Positions 35,411-43,827 of a stretch of DNA of 64,000 nucleotides are shown here, piece after piece. Made by a program: the position numbers and the translations under genes. Origin of the DNA: Acidimicrobiaceae bacterium. Lineage in GTDB: Bacteria; Actinomycetota; Acidimicrobiia; Acidimicrobiales; RAAP-2. Location of the stretch: NCBI GenBank assembly GCA_003167415.1, contig PMTF01000016.1:124148-188147 (forward strand), read 5' to 3'. The notes under the pieces were generated by a model that saw only the letters and a program-made list of their open reading frames with translations, was not told the DNA's origin and made no database searches. The stretch's first letter is position 1. Each line of letters opens with the position of its first letter.

Positions 35411-35637
35411 GCTAGAAGAAAAGACAGATCGACGTTGGGTATCCCCCAAGTTGACGAGGTCGGATCAGCAGTGAAGGGAAAGTCCCCGATTGATCTCTCG
35501 GAACGGAGCGTTCGGGTGACGATGGCAACGACAGCTAAGAGCTTGGCAAAGTAAACGCCAGAAGTGTTACCGCCAGATATGGTCCGCCCGAGCCGCGGAT
35601 TGGTTCGTTTGGAGTTAAGGCAAGTGGAGGCAATGGC

Positions 35638-36846
35638 ATGAGTCATCCGTTCGACAGACAGATTTTTGGTTCACTAACTCGAACGCCACAGGCAATATCC
35701 CGGCGCTCGTCATCTTGGGACAGGACAGGTGCGAACCGGGACTATATCCGGGTCGGACCCAGCGAGACGGCCGTCTTGCTGGACCAGGAGGGCGCAGGGT
35801 GCATTACGCATCTCTATGCGGCACTCATCGTGCCAGACCTCACGGACTACCGAGATGCCATCATTCGTTGCTACTGGGACGGCGAGAGTGAGCCATCGGT
35901 GGAAGTTCCATTTGGCGACCTATTCGGAATTGCCCACTGTAGGATCCGCGAGTATTCAAGCGCCCTCCATGCGATCAACGGGGGCTTCGGAGGTTCCGTG
36001 GGCACGAACCTTTATTTGCCAATGCCCTTTGCCGAGCACGCGCTTATTACAATCGAGAACCGCTCAGATTCGGCGCTCGGCGGGTTCAACGAAGCGCTCT
36101 GGTTCCACATCGACTACGAAACATACGCGGACTTGCCATCCGACGTACTTCGCTTTCACGCCCAGTGGCGTCAGGAGCGGCCGACGGCTCCAATTGGCGA
36201 TGAGGTGAATGTCACGTTGCACGACGCATTGAACTTGGATGGAGCTGAAAATTATGTTGCGCTCGACGCATCGGGCGAAGGCAACTTCGTCGGTCTCTTT
36301 CTCGAAGTCGACAACATTGCCGGAGGTTGGTACGGAGAAGGCGACGACATGGTGTTCATCGACGACGAACGATGGCCGCCCTCGATTCATGGCACGGGCA
36401 CCGAGGAGATATTTGGCGGCGGAGCCTGCCCCAGTTACGAATACAACTCGCCCTACACCGGCTTCTTCCAACTGGAGAACGCCGACTTTTCGGGACACGT
36501 TGCTATGTACCGATGGTACGTCGCTGACCCTATCCGCTTCAGCAAAAGTCTGAAGTGGACGATTGAGCACGGTCACGCGAATAATTTCGCCAATAACTAC
36601 AGCTCCGTCGCCATGTGGTATCAGAGTGAACCGCATGCGCCTTTTCCTGTCCTCGGTGGGCGCGACGAACTTCGGCCATCTCTCGGTCCAGACTACGAAG
36701 AGGCTCGCGACCTTATCCGTCAAGAAGTAAATCGAATGCACAACGGCAATCTTCCCGGTGGTTTTGCCGCTCTGGGCGAGCTCACGGCACCCTATCTCCG
36801 AGGTGACTGGTCTGCTCTGCGCGCTGTCTACCAACGTCGTACCTGA
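35638..36846 (+). CDS. GH172 (DUF2961) glycoside hydrolase
   Basis: A 402-aa protein of the family formerly called DUF2961, now GH172, which includes alpha-D-fructofuranosidase/difructose-anhydride enzymes and exo-D-arabinofuranosidases. The core region GGWYGEGDDMVFIDDERWPP and HGTGTEEIFGGGACPSYEY is the family signature; E256 in GTGTEE is a likely catalytic acid. A double jelly-roll fold is expected. There is no signal peptide, so it would act inside the cell on imported oligosaccharides. ATG at 35638 is the first codon of the frame. It sits divergent from the aldolase gene and upstream of the hydratase. The sugar, D-arabinofuranose or fructofuranose, cannot be told from sequence. Confidence 0.85.
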   Translation: MSHPFDRQIFGSLTRTPQAISRRSSSWDRTGANRDYIRVGPSETAVLLDQEGAGCITHLYAALIVPDLTDYRDAIIRCYWDGESEPSVEVPFGDLFGIAHCRIREYSSALHAINGGFGGSVGTNLYLPMPFAEHALITIENRSDSALGGFNEALWFHIDYETYADLPSDVLRFHAQWRQERPTAPIGDEVNVTLHDALNLDGAENYVALDASGEGNFVGLFLEVDNIAGGWYGEGDDMVFIDDERWPPSIHGTGTEEIFGGGACPSYEYNSPYTGFFQLENADFSGHVAMYRWYVADPIRFSKSLKWTIEHGHANNFANNYSSVAMWYQSEPHAPFPVLGGRDELRPSLGPDYEEARDLIRQEVNRMHNGNLPGGFAALGELTAPYLRGDWSALRAVYQRRT

Positions 36847-37022
36847 CTCGCACCTCTAAACCGACTGGCTCCCTTTCTGTTCGTTTGACCGCTTTGTTGG
36901 GCACGGGTATTCTCACTCATAGTGGAACATCATTTCGGAGAACGAAACGATTGACCAACCGCTGGTTCTGCGTTCAAGAGGGTCTACTTCGCGTAGTTTC
37001 CAGCAGAAAGGGGCATAAGGCA

Positions 37023-37835
37023 ATGCTTTCACGTGAATTGACAGCGGAGGTTGCGGAGCGCTTGTTTAACGCGGAACGAGATGCCTCTCCAATTGAGCGT
37101 CTCACGGTTCAGTACAAGGATCTGGATCCCGCAAGTGCATACGCCATTCAAGAGGGCTACATAGAGTTGCGTTGCAGGTCGGGTGTAAAGGTAGTTGGAC
37201 GCAAGATTGGTTGCACCTCTAAGCCAATTCAAGAACTTTTTGGGATCGACACCCCAGACTTTGGCGTCCTACTCGACGATATGCAGCGCGCCAATGGCGC
37301 CGAGATCGAGCTCTCTCAACTTATTGAGCCGATGGTGGAACCTGAAGTCGCGTTTCGACTCGGAGTCGAACTTCGCGGTCCCGGGATCTCGAGTGAAGAC
37401 GTCCTTGCCGCGACCGCCGCCCTAATGCCAGCGCTGGAGATAATTGACAGCAGAATTCGAGGTTGGAATATTGCTTTTGCGGACACCGTTGCGGATAACG
37501 GAAGTAGTTCATTGTTCGTTCTCGGCGAGGAGCGGAATATGGAAATTGGTGTCGACCTCGCGGCGGAGTCCGTATCGTTTCGACGTGGCGGCGTGGAAAT
37601 CGATTCAGATTTCGCCACGGCTGTGCTCGGACACCCTCTGAATGCCGTTGCCTGGCTAGTGAATTCCATCGCCGAGTTTGGAGGCAAGCTCAAGGCGGGA
37701 GAAGTGGTCCTATCCGGTTCGATTACGAAGGCGGCGAGAGTGCGGGCCGGAGAGTCCTATGAAGCGATGTTCTCGACGCTAGGAGCGGTCAGTTGCAGTT
37801 TCACTTCTGAGTCGCTGAGGGAGAATCATGCTTGA
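37023..37835 (+). CDS. MhpD-type hydratase/decarboxylase (FAH superfamily)
   Basis: A 270-aa protein of the 2-keto-4-pentenoate hydratase / 4-oxalocrotonate decarboxylase family. Seen: VVGRKIGCTSKPIQELFGID, PDFGVLLDDM, LIEPMVEPEVAFRLG with the metal-binding glutamates, and PALEIIDSRIRGWNIAFADT. ATG at 37023 is chosen, with AAGGGG/AAGG upstream; the open frame further upstream lacks protein character. It overlaps the SnoaL-like gene by eight bases. Combined with the HpaI-type aldolase it would form a hydratase/aldolase pair like the lower meta-cleavage pathway; alternatively it could dehydrate a 2-keto-3-deoxy sugar acid. The family is firm, the substrate open. Confidence 0.88.
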   Translation: MLSRELTAEVAERLFNAERDASPIERLTVQYKDLDPASAYAIQEGYIELRCRSGVKVVGRKIGCTSKPIQELFGIDTPDFGVLLDDMQRANGAEIELSQLIEPMVEPEVAFRLGVELRGPGISSEDVLAATAALMPALEIIDSRIRGWNIAFADTVADNGSSSLFVLGEERNMEIGVDLAAESVSFRRGGVEIDSDFATAVLGHPLNAVAWLVNSIAEFGGKLKAGEVVLSGSITKAARVRAGESYEAMFSTLGAVSCSFTSESLRENHA

Positions 37836-38313
37836 TTCAGGTTCCATGGAACGTCGTATCCGGGACTACTTCGATTCCTGCAACGAGGCAGACTTTGACA
37901 AAATTAGGTCGCACTTTGTGGATGACGCTGTGCACTATTTCCCGCCAGGCATGTACCGCGGACCCTTCATCGGATCCAGCGCAATTGCTGAGCGTTGGGT
38001 GATTGCCGTGCAGTCCATTGGTTCGATATGGACAGTCGATCAAATTATTACTGATCCAACGAGTGGTCGGGCAGTGATCGAATGGTCGCACTTCAAGACG
38101 ATTCAGGGGACACTGCTTCGGGGTGATGAGTGGTATATCTTCGAGCAAGAGACAGGTCTGATCAAGGAGATTCGCGCGTACTATGCGGCCCCGCAGGACG
38201 CAGCAATTGTCGTAAATGAATTGGGAGGATACGACTATCAGGGTCGTGGCTATCCGATGGAGCCCCCTTTCGAAAGGGAAGGTACGAATTGGGCGAGAAG
38301 GGAAAACGAATGA
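37828..38313 (+). CDS. SnoaL/NTF2-like protein
   Basis: A 161-aa protein with the cone-shaped NTF2/SnoaL pattern: an N-terminal helix (RRIRDYFDSCNEADFDKIRS), HFVDDAVHYFPPGMYRGPF, and the later strands GRAVIEWSHFKTIQGT and WYIFEQETGLIKEIRAYY. Members are isomerases, dehydratases or cyclases acting on small organic acids, or simply binding proteins. Its ATG overlaps the hydratase stop by eight bases (ATGCTTGA), so it is cotranslated. The function is unassigned; it may isomerise an intermediate between the cyclase and the hydratase. Confidence 0.82.
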   Translation: MLDSGSMERRIRDYFDSCNEADFDKIRSHFVDDAVHYFPPGMYRGPFIGSSAIAERWVIAVQSIGSIWTVDQIITDPTSGRAVIEWSHFKTIQGTLLRGDEWYIFEQETGLIKEIRAYYAAPQDAAIVVNELGGYDYQGRGYPMEPPFEREGTNWARRENE

Positions 38314-38350
38314 GGAAGCGCAAAATTAACGCTTGCTGCCCTGGAGACGC

Positions 38351-39304
38351 ATGATGGGTGAAAGACCTCCCAACAGAGCGTGGCGCCAAGGAAAAGGATG
38401 GGGCTGGGTTTGGGGCCCGGATGATGAGGTGGGAGCACTGAATGCATTGTCCTCTGCCTCCGTCTTGGCGGCCCTTTCGAAAGTCAACATTGGCAGGGTT
38501 TTTGATCTGGGCGTGACAATTGACCGTCGTTCGTATTCGTCACCCGCGCATCCACGTACCGAAGTAGTTCGGTACCGCACTCCCGAATCTTTTCTTAAGG
38601 ACACCACGACCGGGCCCCGCCAAGACACTGACGTCAGCTTTAATACGTCGTTGATAATGATTTCAGATCACGCGGGAACTCAGATCGATGGGCTCGGACA
38701 CGCGACCACCGGACTCGATAACCACTGGTACAACGGTTTCTCCTGGTCGGAAGCCAGTGGTGACTTCGGTATCGAACGCGCCGGAGCAGCGGGCATCCCT
38801 CCCATCATCGCCTCGGCCGTAATGCTGGATGTGCCGAGAGCGCTTGGGGTCACGGCGTTAAAAGCGGGGCAGGCGATCAACGTAGAAGATCTTGAATCGG
38901 CGATTGACAGGCAGCACACCCATATTTCTCCCGGTGACGTCGTGTGTATACGTACCGGGGTGATGGAGAGATGGGGAGCAGTTGGCGCGGACCACGCCCA
39001 GATTGCCGAAATCGATCTCGCCGGACTTTCGTTGGCATCAGCGAAGTGGTTGGTCGAAGAGAAAGGTGCAATCCTCATTGCCGCGGACACCTCGACCGTT
39101 GAAGTCTCTCCCGCTGTCGATGGGAACTGTGCGGCACCCGTTCACCGTTATCTATTGGCGGAACAGGGTGTGCATATGGGAGAACTGCACAATTTCGAGG
39201 ATCTAGCGAGGGAAGGGATTTCTCGTTTCTGTTACATCGCGCTCGCTCCGAAAGTCGCGGGCACCACAGCCGGATTTGCCATGCGTCCCGTGGGGGTGGT
39301 TTAG
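38351..39304 (+). CDS. Cyclase-family metal-dependent hydrolase
   Basis: A 317-aa protein of the cyclase/kynurenine-formamidase-like family. The signature is HAGTQIDGLGHATTGLDN followed by HWYNGFSW, and a second conserved part reads SPGDVVCIRTGVMERWG and AADTSTVEVSP. ATG at 38351 follows GGAG; ATG at 38354 is equally possible. It resembles the operon-3 cyclase (20738-21694) in architecture (RRGKGWGWVWGPDDEVGALN-like N-terminus) but keeps the HxGTxxD motif that the other lacks. In this island it could open a lactone or an enol-lactone. The substrate is unknown. Confidence 0.87.
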   Translation: MMGERPPNRAWRQGKGWGWVWGPDDEVGALNALSSASVLAALSKVNIGRVFDLGVTIDRRSYSSPAHPRTEVVRYRTPESFLKDTTTGPRQDTDVSFNTSLIMISDHAGTQIDGLGHATTGLDNHWYNGFSWSEASGDFGIERAGAAGIPPIIASAVMLDVPRALGVTALKAGQAINVEDLESAIDRQHTHISPGDVVCIRTGVMERWGAVGADHAQIAEIDLAGLSLASAKWLVEEKGAILIAADTSTVEVSPAVDGNCAAPVHRYLLAEQGVHMGELHNFEDLAREGISRFCYIALAPKVAGTTAGFAMRPVGVV

Positions 39305-39339
39305 GTGACGTCGACAGGGACGCTTCGATTGTCAATCCG

Positions 39340-39513
39340 ATGCCGGTCGAAGACGGATGCATCGTGCTCATGACGCCCAGCGCCGACGCGGAATGCGAAT
39401 CAGGCTATCGGGAGAGCCAATGGCCACGAGCCACACCGAAACAACATTCGTGGAACGGTGTAGAGACGCTACTCCAGACGCTGGCGTTGTCGGCTGATCG
39501 GAGGAAGAAATGA
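39340..39513 (+). CDS. Possible 57-aa ORF coupled to the reductase gene (weak)
   Basis: The frame starts at ATG 39340 and its TGA (39511-39513) overlaps the ATG of the aldo/keto reductase gene as ATGA, so the two could be coupled. The peptide starts MPVEDGCIVLMTPSADAE and ends in basic residues because it reads through the GGAGGAAG ribosome site. It matches nothing I know. The overlap with a Shine-Dalgarno region can produce such an ORF by chance, hence the low confidence. Confidence 0.25.
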   Translation: MPVEDGCIVLMTPSADAECESGYRESQWPRATPKQHSWNGVETLLQTLALSADRRKK

Positions 39514-40502
39514 ACCCTTTCGAGTCAGTCCGCCTTGGTCAGACGAACGTATCCGTGACGCGACTGGGACTAGGTACCGCGCCACTTGGCGGTTGGCCGG
39601 AAGCGATGTCTCTAGATACCGCGCGCCAGACGATTGAAACCGCGTGGAGCGTGGGCATTCGTTACTTCGATACAGCCCCTTTCTACGGGCACGGTCTCTC
39701 GGAGAAATACCTCGGCAGCGTCTTACCGGACCAGGAGCGTTCTGATTTCGCGATCTCGACCAAGGTTGGTCGCTTACTGGTTCCGGGTATTGAGAGGTCA
39801 CCATTATTTAAGGGAACTCCACCCGTTGTGCCCATTCTCGACTACAGCGGCCCGGGCGTCTTGCGTTCGCTTTCGGAAAGTCTCAACCGACTGGCACTCG
39901 ACCGCGTTGATGTCGCACTGATCCACGATCCTGATGACCACCACGACCAAGCTGTGAACGAGTCATACCCCGTGTTGGCAGACCTCAGAGACGAAGGCCG
40001 AATCGGAGCAGTGGGAGTGGGCATGAACTGGTCAGAACCCTTGGCACGCTTCGCAAACGAGGCGGACTTCGACTGCTTCCTGCTCGCCGGACGATACACC
40101 CTTCTCGAGCAAGGTGCCCTCGACGACCTATTCCCGGCTGTTGCTGCTCAAGGAGCTTCTGTTATCGCGGGCGGCGTTCTGAACAGCGGGCTGCTCGTAG
40201 ATCCGCATCCGGGCGCGTTTTACAATTACTCGCCCGCGCCCGACAACTTAGTGGCTAAGGCTCAGCGTCTTCAGCAAGTGTGTCAGAAGTATGAGGTTCC
40301 ACTTCGCGCGGCAGCACTGCAGTTTCCGCTTGCGCACTCGCGAGTTGCCTGTGTAGTCGTGGGAGCACGTTCGCCTGATGAAGTGAAAGACACCGTTGCG
40401 ATGATGCAGGAGCCGATACCAGTCGAACTCTGGACCGAATTGAAGAGCGAAGAACTCCTCCGGTCTGATGCCCCTGTTCCGATGGAGCCGCGAGAAATTT
40501 GA
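39510..40502 (+). CDS. Aldo/keto reductase (aldose/L-fucose dehydrogenase-like)
   Basis: A 330-aa aldo/keto reductase. The tetrad is complete: D54 and Y59 in YFDTAPFYGHGLSEKYLG, K85 in FAISTKVGRLL and H139 in VALIHDPDD. The pattern is that of D-threo-aldose 1-dehydrogenases, which oxidise L-fucose, D-arabinose or L-galactose to the lactone. GGAGG lies eight bases before the ATG. It closes the plus-strand run that begins with GH172. Sugar oxidation would feed a lactonase and a dehydratase found elsewhere in the island; the actual sugar is inferred only. Confidence 0.9.
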   Translation: MNPFESVRLGQTNVSVTRLGLGTAPLGGWPEAMSLDTARQTIETAWSVGIRYFDTAPFYGHGLSEKYLGSVLPDQERSDFAISTKVGRLLVPGIERSPLFKGTPPVVPILDYSGPGVLRSLSESLNRLALDRVDVALIHDPDDHHDQAVNESYPVLADLRDEGRIGAVGVGMNWSEPLARFANEADFDCFLLAGRYTLLEQGALDDLFPAVAAQGASVIAGGVLNSGLLVDPHPGAFYNYSPAPDNLVAKAQRLQQVCQKYEVPLRAAALQFPLAHSRVACVVVGARSPDEVKDTVAMMQEPIPVELWTELKSEELLRSDAPVPMEPREI

Positions 40503-40795
40503 TGCGGATAATCGCCGGGACGGGCAGCGAAACCGCCGACGCTGAGAAACTTACCGACTGAAATATTTATCCGACTTACTCAATCACTACGCATCTGCGG
40601 CCCACAGGCATTCTCACGGTTCGACGCCGACTGTCCGGGTGAGATCTTCATTCGCGATGCCATTCTGTAAGCATCAATCTCCGATTCCCCGGAAGGTTCG
40701 ATGAAAACGCTGGCGCTTCAATGTCGTACTTCCCTTTCCCCTTTTGATATGGACCGAGCCGCCTTAACTCTCAAGTGAGCCGTCGTCCAGATTGC
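40503..40795. other. Convergent gap without recognised genes
   Basis: This 293-bp stretch separates the convergent reductase and hydrolase genes. I see no ORF with a ribosome site, no clear intrinsic terminator and no repeat; a C-rich TTCCCTTTCCCC tract near 40730 is the only visible oddity. Confidence 0.5.
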
Positions 40796-41611
40796 CTAGA
40801 GAAGGGCAAGCTCGCGGGATATTAGGCTTCCAATCACACCAGGCTGGAGAGCAAGTTCGTGCGATTCAACGACAACTAGTGAGCTCCGCGCAATATGTAC
40901 AGACATCTGCTGGGCGAGTTCGATCGGATGTAGCGGGTCGTCGCTTATGCCGACGATGATTACGGGAAGCCGAATCCGTCCCAGCTCTTCAAAAGTGCGA
41001 AGCAAACGCCACTTGCCTACTGCCCGCATGGCAAATGCGAGGGAACTCCCATCCTGTCTTGCCCAAGACGCGCCGAAGCCGTTGGCTTCCTCGGGCGGAA
41101 TGCCCTGCTGTATTAGGTAATCTCGCCGCTCGTCGATCGCTCGAGAAAGTCCAATCACTTCAATTCGATCCGCGAATTTCATAATCCACCCCGAAGAGGT
41201 GGATTGCGTGGTGCCTAGAGCGGGAGCGATTAGGACGAGTGCGCGAAAAACCGTGGCACGCGTCAGTGCGTAACGGAGAACGACTGCCGCACCCATGGAA
41301 CCGCCGCACAGAACGGTGTCGGTCCAATCGAGCACGCGCAGAACCGCGGACAGGTCCTCGACGAGGTCCTCCAAGCCGAATTCTGCCTCACTGGAGACGT
41401 GAGACGACGCGCCGTGCCCTCGCTGGTCAAGTAGCGCTAGGCGGAAACCTGGTAGTTGTCCTAAATCGGCCCTCATGTCGCGTGAGTCACTTCCGAGACC
41501 ATGCAGCGCAATCAGCGGGATGCCTGCACCCGACAAATGCAGGGCAAGCGAGAAGTCGCCACTGTCGACCGTTAGGGTCGAACTGCGGTCCGGCTGAACT
41601 TGGTCACTCAT
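40796..41611 (-). CDS. Alpha/beta hydrolase (lactonase/esterase-like)
   Basis: A 271-aa alpha/beta-hydrolase with the oxyanion segment PLIALHGLGSDSRD, LLDQRGHGASS, the nucleophile S105 in LCGGSMGAAV, an acid in VGISDDPLHP and a candidate histidine in VVVESHELALQP. The pattern is close to enol-lactone hydrolases and MenH-type enzymes. ATG at 41611 overlaps the stop of the 66-aa ORF as ATGAGTGA. It is the last gene of the transport operon starting at 45843, so it may hydrolyse a lactone or ester of the imported sugar. The precise reaction is unknown. Confidence 0.85.
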   Translation of the reverse strand: MSDQVQPDRSSTLTVDSGDFSLALHLSGAGIPLIALHGLGSDSRDMRADLGQLPGFRLALLDQRGHGASSHVSSEAEFGLEDLVEDLSAVLRVLDWTDTVLCGGSMGAAVVLRYALTRATVFRALVLIAPALGTTQSTSSGWIMKFADRIEVIGLSRAIDERRDYLIQQGIPPEEANGFGASWARQDGSSLAFAMRAVGKWRLLRTFEELGRIRLPVIIVGISDDPLHPIELAQQMSVHIARSSLVVVESHELALQPGVIGSLISRELALL

Positions 41612-41804
41612 CGGCACGGGCGATGTCAGCAACAGCTCTTCCGAAAATGCATCCTACCGCCGCGACGCCGCCTCGCTCGGCGACGGAGTCGGCAGCCAGT
41701 GTCAGACCGCGCAGGGCATTATGGAGATCAATGCCTTGCGGTCGCAAATGCTCATGTGAATCTCCAGCGCCGCTCGAGACGCGAGAGTTCGCGGTCTCAC
41801 TCAT
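41604..41804 (-). CDS. 66-aa ORF joined to both neighbours by eight-base overlaps
   Basis: ATG at 41802-41804 overlaps the permease stop as ATGAGTGA, and its own TGA overlaps the hydrolase start with the same octamer. The peptide starts MSETANSRVSSGAGDSHEHL and has an alanine-rich helical-looking second half (LTLAADSVAERGGVAAVGCI). It has one cysteine and no signal or membrane segment. Double coupling in a compact operon argues for a real gene. I do not recognise a family; a small cytoplasmic regulator or subunit is possible. Confidence 0.6.
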   Translation of the reverse strand: MSETANSRVSSGAGDSHEHLRPQGIDLHNALRGLTLAADSVAERGGVAAVGCIFGRAVADIARADE

Positions 41805-42777
41805 AGCGTTCCCCGCCACGTAAAACGTCGGCGTAAACAGCAACCAGGATGATTGCGCCGGTGATGATGTACTGCCAATAGGGATTGACGCTACGCAGGT
41901 TGAGCAAATTGTCGACGACCTCCAAGACGGCGACACCCGTGACCGCACCCATGACATTTCCGACACCGCCGCGCGTGAGGCTATATCCAGCGAGCAAAAT
42001 GGGGGCATAGATCTGAAGCTCCAAGCCAAACCCCAGCGTTGTCTGAGCGGCTCCGTCCTGACCGACGTAGAGAATTCCGCCGAGGCAGGCGATGACGGCC
42101 GTCAGGATAAATAGGCAGAACTTGAGCTTGCCAACAGGGATACCCGCGCGATTCGAGACCGCCGGGTCGCCGCCCGCAGCGCGTATATGCCGTCCCCAGC
42201 GTGTGACCGCAAGGAGGATTGACGCAGCGCCGCCGAACACAAGGGCGATCAGCAGGAGCACAGGAACTCCAGCCCACGTTGCGTTCGTAAAATTGTAGAG
42301 ACCGGGCACGAACGCCGCTAGCGATATGTTGTTCAGAAGGATTAGCGTTAGACCTTGAAGTGCGGTCAAGGTGCCAAGCGTAACAATTAGCGGATTGGCA
42401 CCGAAAAACACGCAGGCCGTGGCGTTGAATGCTCCGACCGCCATTGCGCAAATTAGGGCAACTGCAGCGGCAGCAAATGGCACAAGGCCGTGACCGATGC
42501 AGATCGCAAAAACAGCGGCTCCGAAGCCCGTCATTGATCCGACGGAGAGGTCAATCACGCCTGCGAGCAGCGCCACGGAGGCGGCGATTGTGATGAGCAA
42601 CGGAACAGATGCAGCGCTGCTGATGACATAGAGATTGCTCGAAGTCAGGAACAGATGCGGCTCCAGCCGCCACCCCACGACGATCAAGAGCAGCAGTCCG
42701 ATAATTAGAACTCTCGTCGAGCTCGCAACTAGCGCTTTCCCAATCCGCTGCGCACGCGAAATCACTAACTGAGTCAC
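41797..42777 (-). CDS. RbsC-type ABC transporter permease (second subunit)
   Basis: A 326-aa permease of the sugar (ribose/xylose/YtfT) branch, with about nine hydrophobic segments. The family segment VIDLSVGSMTGFGAAVFAI, NPLIVTLGTLTALQGLTLIL and GDPAVSNRAGIPVGKLK (EAA-like) are seen. GTG at 42777 overlaps the first permease gene as GTGA. It forms a heteromeric channel with the 42774-43754 product, unlike single RbsC homodimers. The cargo is probably a sugar. Confidence 0.92.
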   Translation of the reverse strand: MTQLVISRAQRIGKALVASSTRVLIIGLLLLIVVGWRLEPHLFLTSSNLYVISSAASVPLLITIAASVALLAGVIDLSVGSMTGFGAAVFAICIGHGLVPFAAAAVALICAMAVGAFNATACVFFGANPLIVTLGTLTALQGLTLILLNNISLAAFVPGLYNFTNATWAGVPVLLLIALVFGGAASILLAVTRWGRHIRAAGGDPAVSNRAGIPVGKLKFCLFILTAVIACLGGILYVGQDGAAQTTLGFGLELQIYAPILLAGYSLTRGGVGNVMGAVTGVAVLEVVDNLLNLRSVNPYWQYIITGAIILVAVYADVLRGGERYE

Positions 42778-43754
42778 CTTAGACGTCGTTTGATCCGGAA
42801 CCCGTCGAGCGATACAGCGAACACGAGCAAGAGGCCTTGTGCCAACTGCGTCCAGTCCGGCGTGAGACCCATGACTATGAGCGATGTCGGAACAGTTGAA
42901 AGCAAGCCGATCCCGAGGATGAGGACGAGCATTGATCCCCGACCGCCTTGGAGTGAGAAGCCGCTCAGGATTACTGCGGTGATGGGGAGAAAAAGCAGAT
43001 TGGACGTGTCACTTGCGCTAATGAGCTGGGACTGCGCGGCGTACAGAACTCCGGCAATGCCAGCACACAACCCCATGAATCCGAAAGTGGCGATGCGAAC
43101 CCGCGCCAAACTGATACCCTGACGTTTCGCCGCGGGCGAACCTCCTCCCGCGGCGACGGCGTGTCGCCCGTAACGTGTCTGGCTAAGACCCAGCGCAGTC
43201 AAAAAGAGAACGCCCAGCATAAGCCAGGTGATATCCGGTAGGCCAATGAGGTGATTCAGACCGAGGTCGTGAAGGCCACTCTTCAATAGCGGAAACTCCT
43301 GTCCAAAAGCCATATTCAAGATGCCCACGCCAGCGAAGTTAACCGCCAAGGTAACTACGATCGGATTTATCTTCGTCAACACTATGAGTGAGCCGTTGAT
43401 CAATCCGACCGCACAACCGCAGGCCACTCCCACTATCGCCGCGGGCCAACTTCCGAAGTGATTTAGCACGACCGCAGTACAGAGCGCCGAAAGCGCTGTG
43501 GAGGCGGGGACGCTGAGATCTAGGAGACCCCCGCTGATCACTACCACCGCCTCACCAACGCTCAGCACTCCGATTACCGCCATGCTGAAAGCGATCGCGA
43601 GAAGCGTCTCGCGCGAAATGAATGCAGGGTGAAAACCCGCCGTCACTCCAACCAAGATGGCCCAAATGACGGTGAGAACTGCGGCCGTCCGCGCGGCAGG
43701 ACTTGCCCACGGCCGACTCTTCTCGAGTCGGCCGTGGGTCGTGTTAGTCACCAT
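42774..43754 (-). CDS. RbsC-type ABC transporter permease (first subunit)
   Basis: A 326-aa permease with the same family features: VVISGGLLDLSVPASTALSAL, INPIVVTLAVNFAGVGILNM and GGSPAAKRQGISLARVR. It follows the binding-protein gene by 73 bp and overlaps the second permease by four bases. Its N-terminus MVTNTTHGRLEKSRPWASP is polar and precedes the first helix. It belongs to the importer whose ATPase, binding protein and permeases are encoded at 45843 down to 41797. Confidence 0.92.
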   Translation of the reverse strand: MVTNTTHGRLEKSRPWASPAARTAAVLTVIWAILVGVTAGFHPAFISRETLLAIAFSMAVIGVLSVGEAVVVISGGLLDLSVPASTALSALCTAVVLNHFGSWPAAIVGVACGCAVGLINGSLIVLTKINPIVVTLAVNFAGVGILNMAFGQEFPLLKSGLHDLGLNHLIGLPDITWLMLGVLFLTALGLSQTRYGRHAVAAGGGSPAAKRQGISLARVRIATFGFMGLCAGIAGVLYAAQSQLISASDTSNLLFLPITAVILSGFSLQGGRGSMLVLILGIGLLSTVPTSLIVMGLTPDWTQLAQGLLLVFAVSLDGFRIKRRLR

Positions 43755-43827
43755 TTCAAACGCCTGGCGATAAGCCGGTGGCCGTAGTCACTGCTCCAAT
43801 ACTCCGCTCATCTCCTCCAGGACCGCT

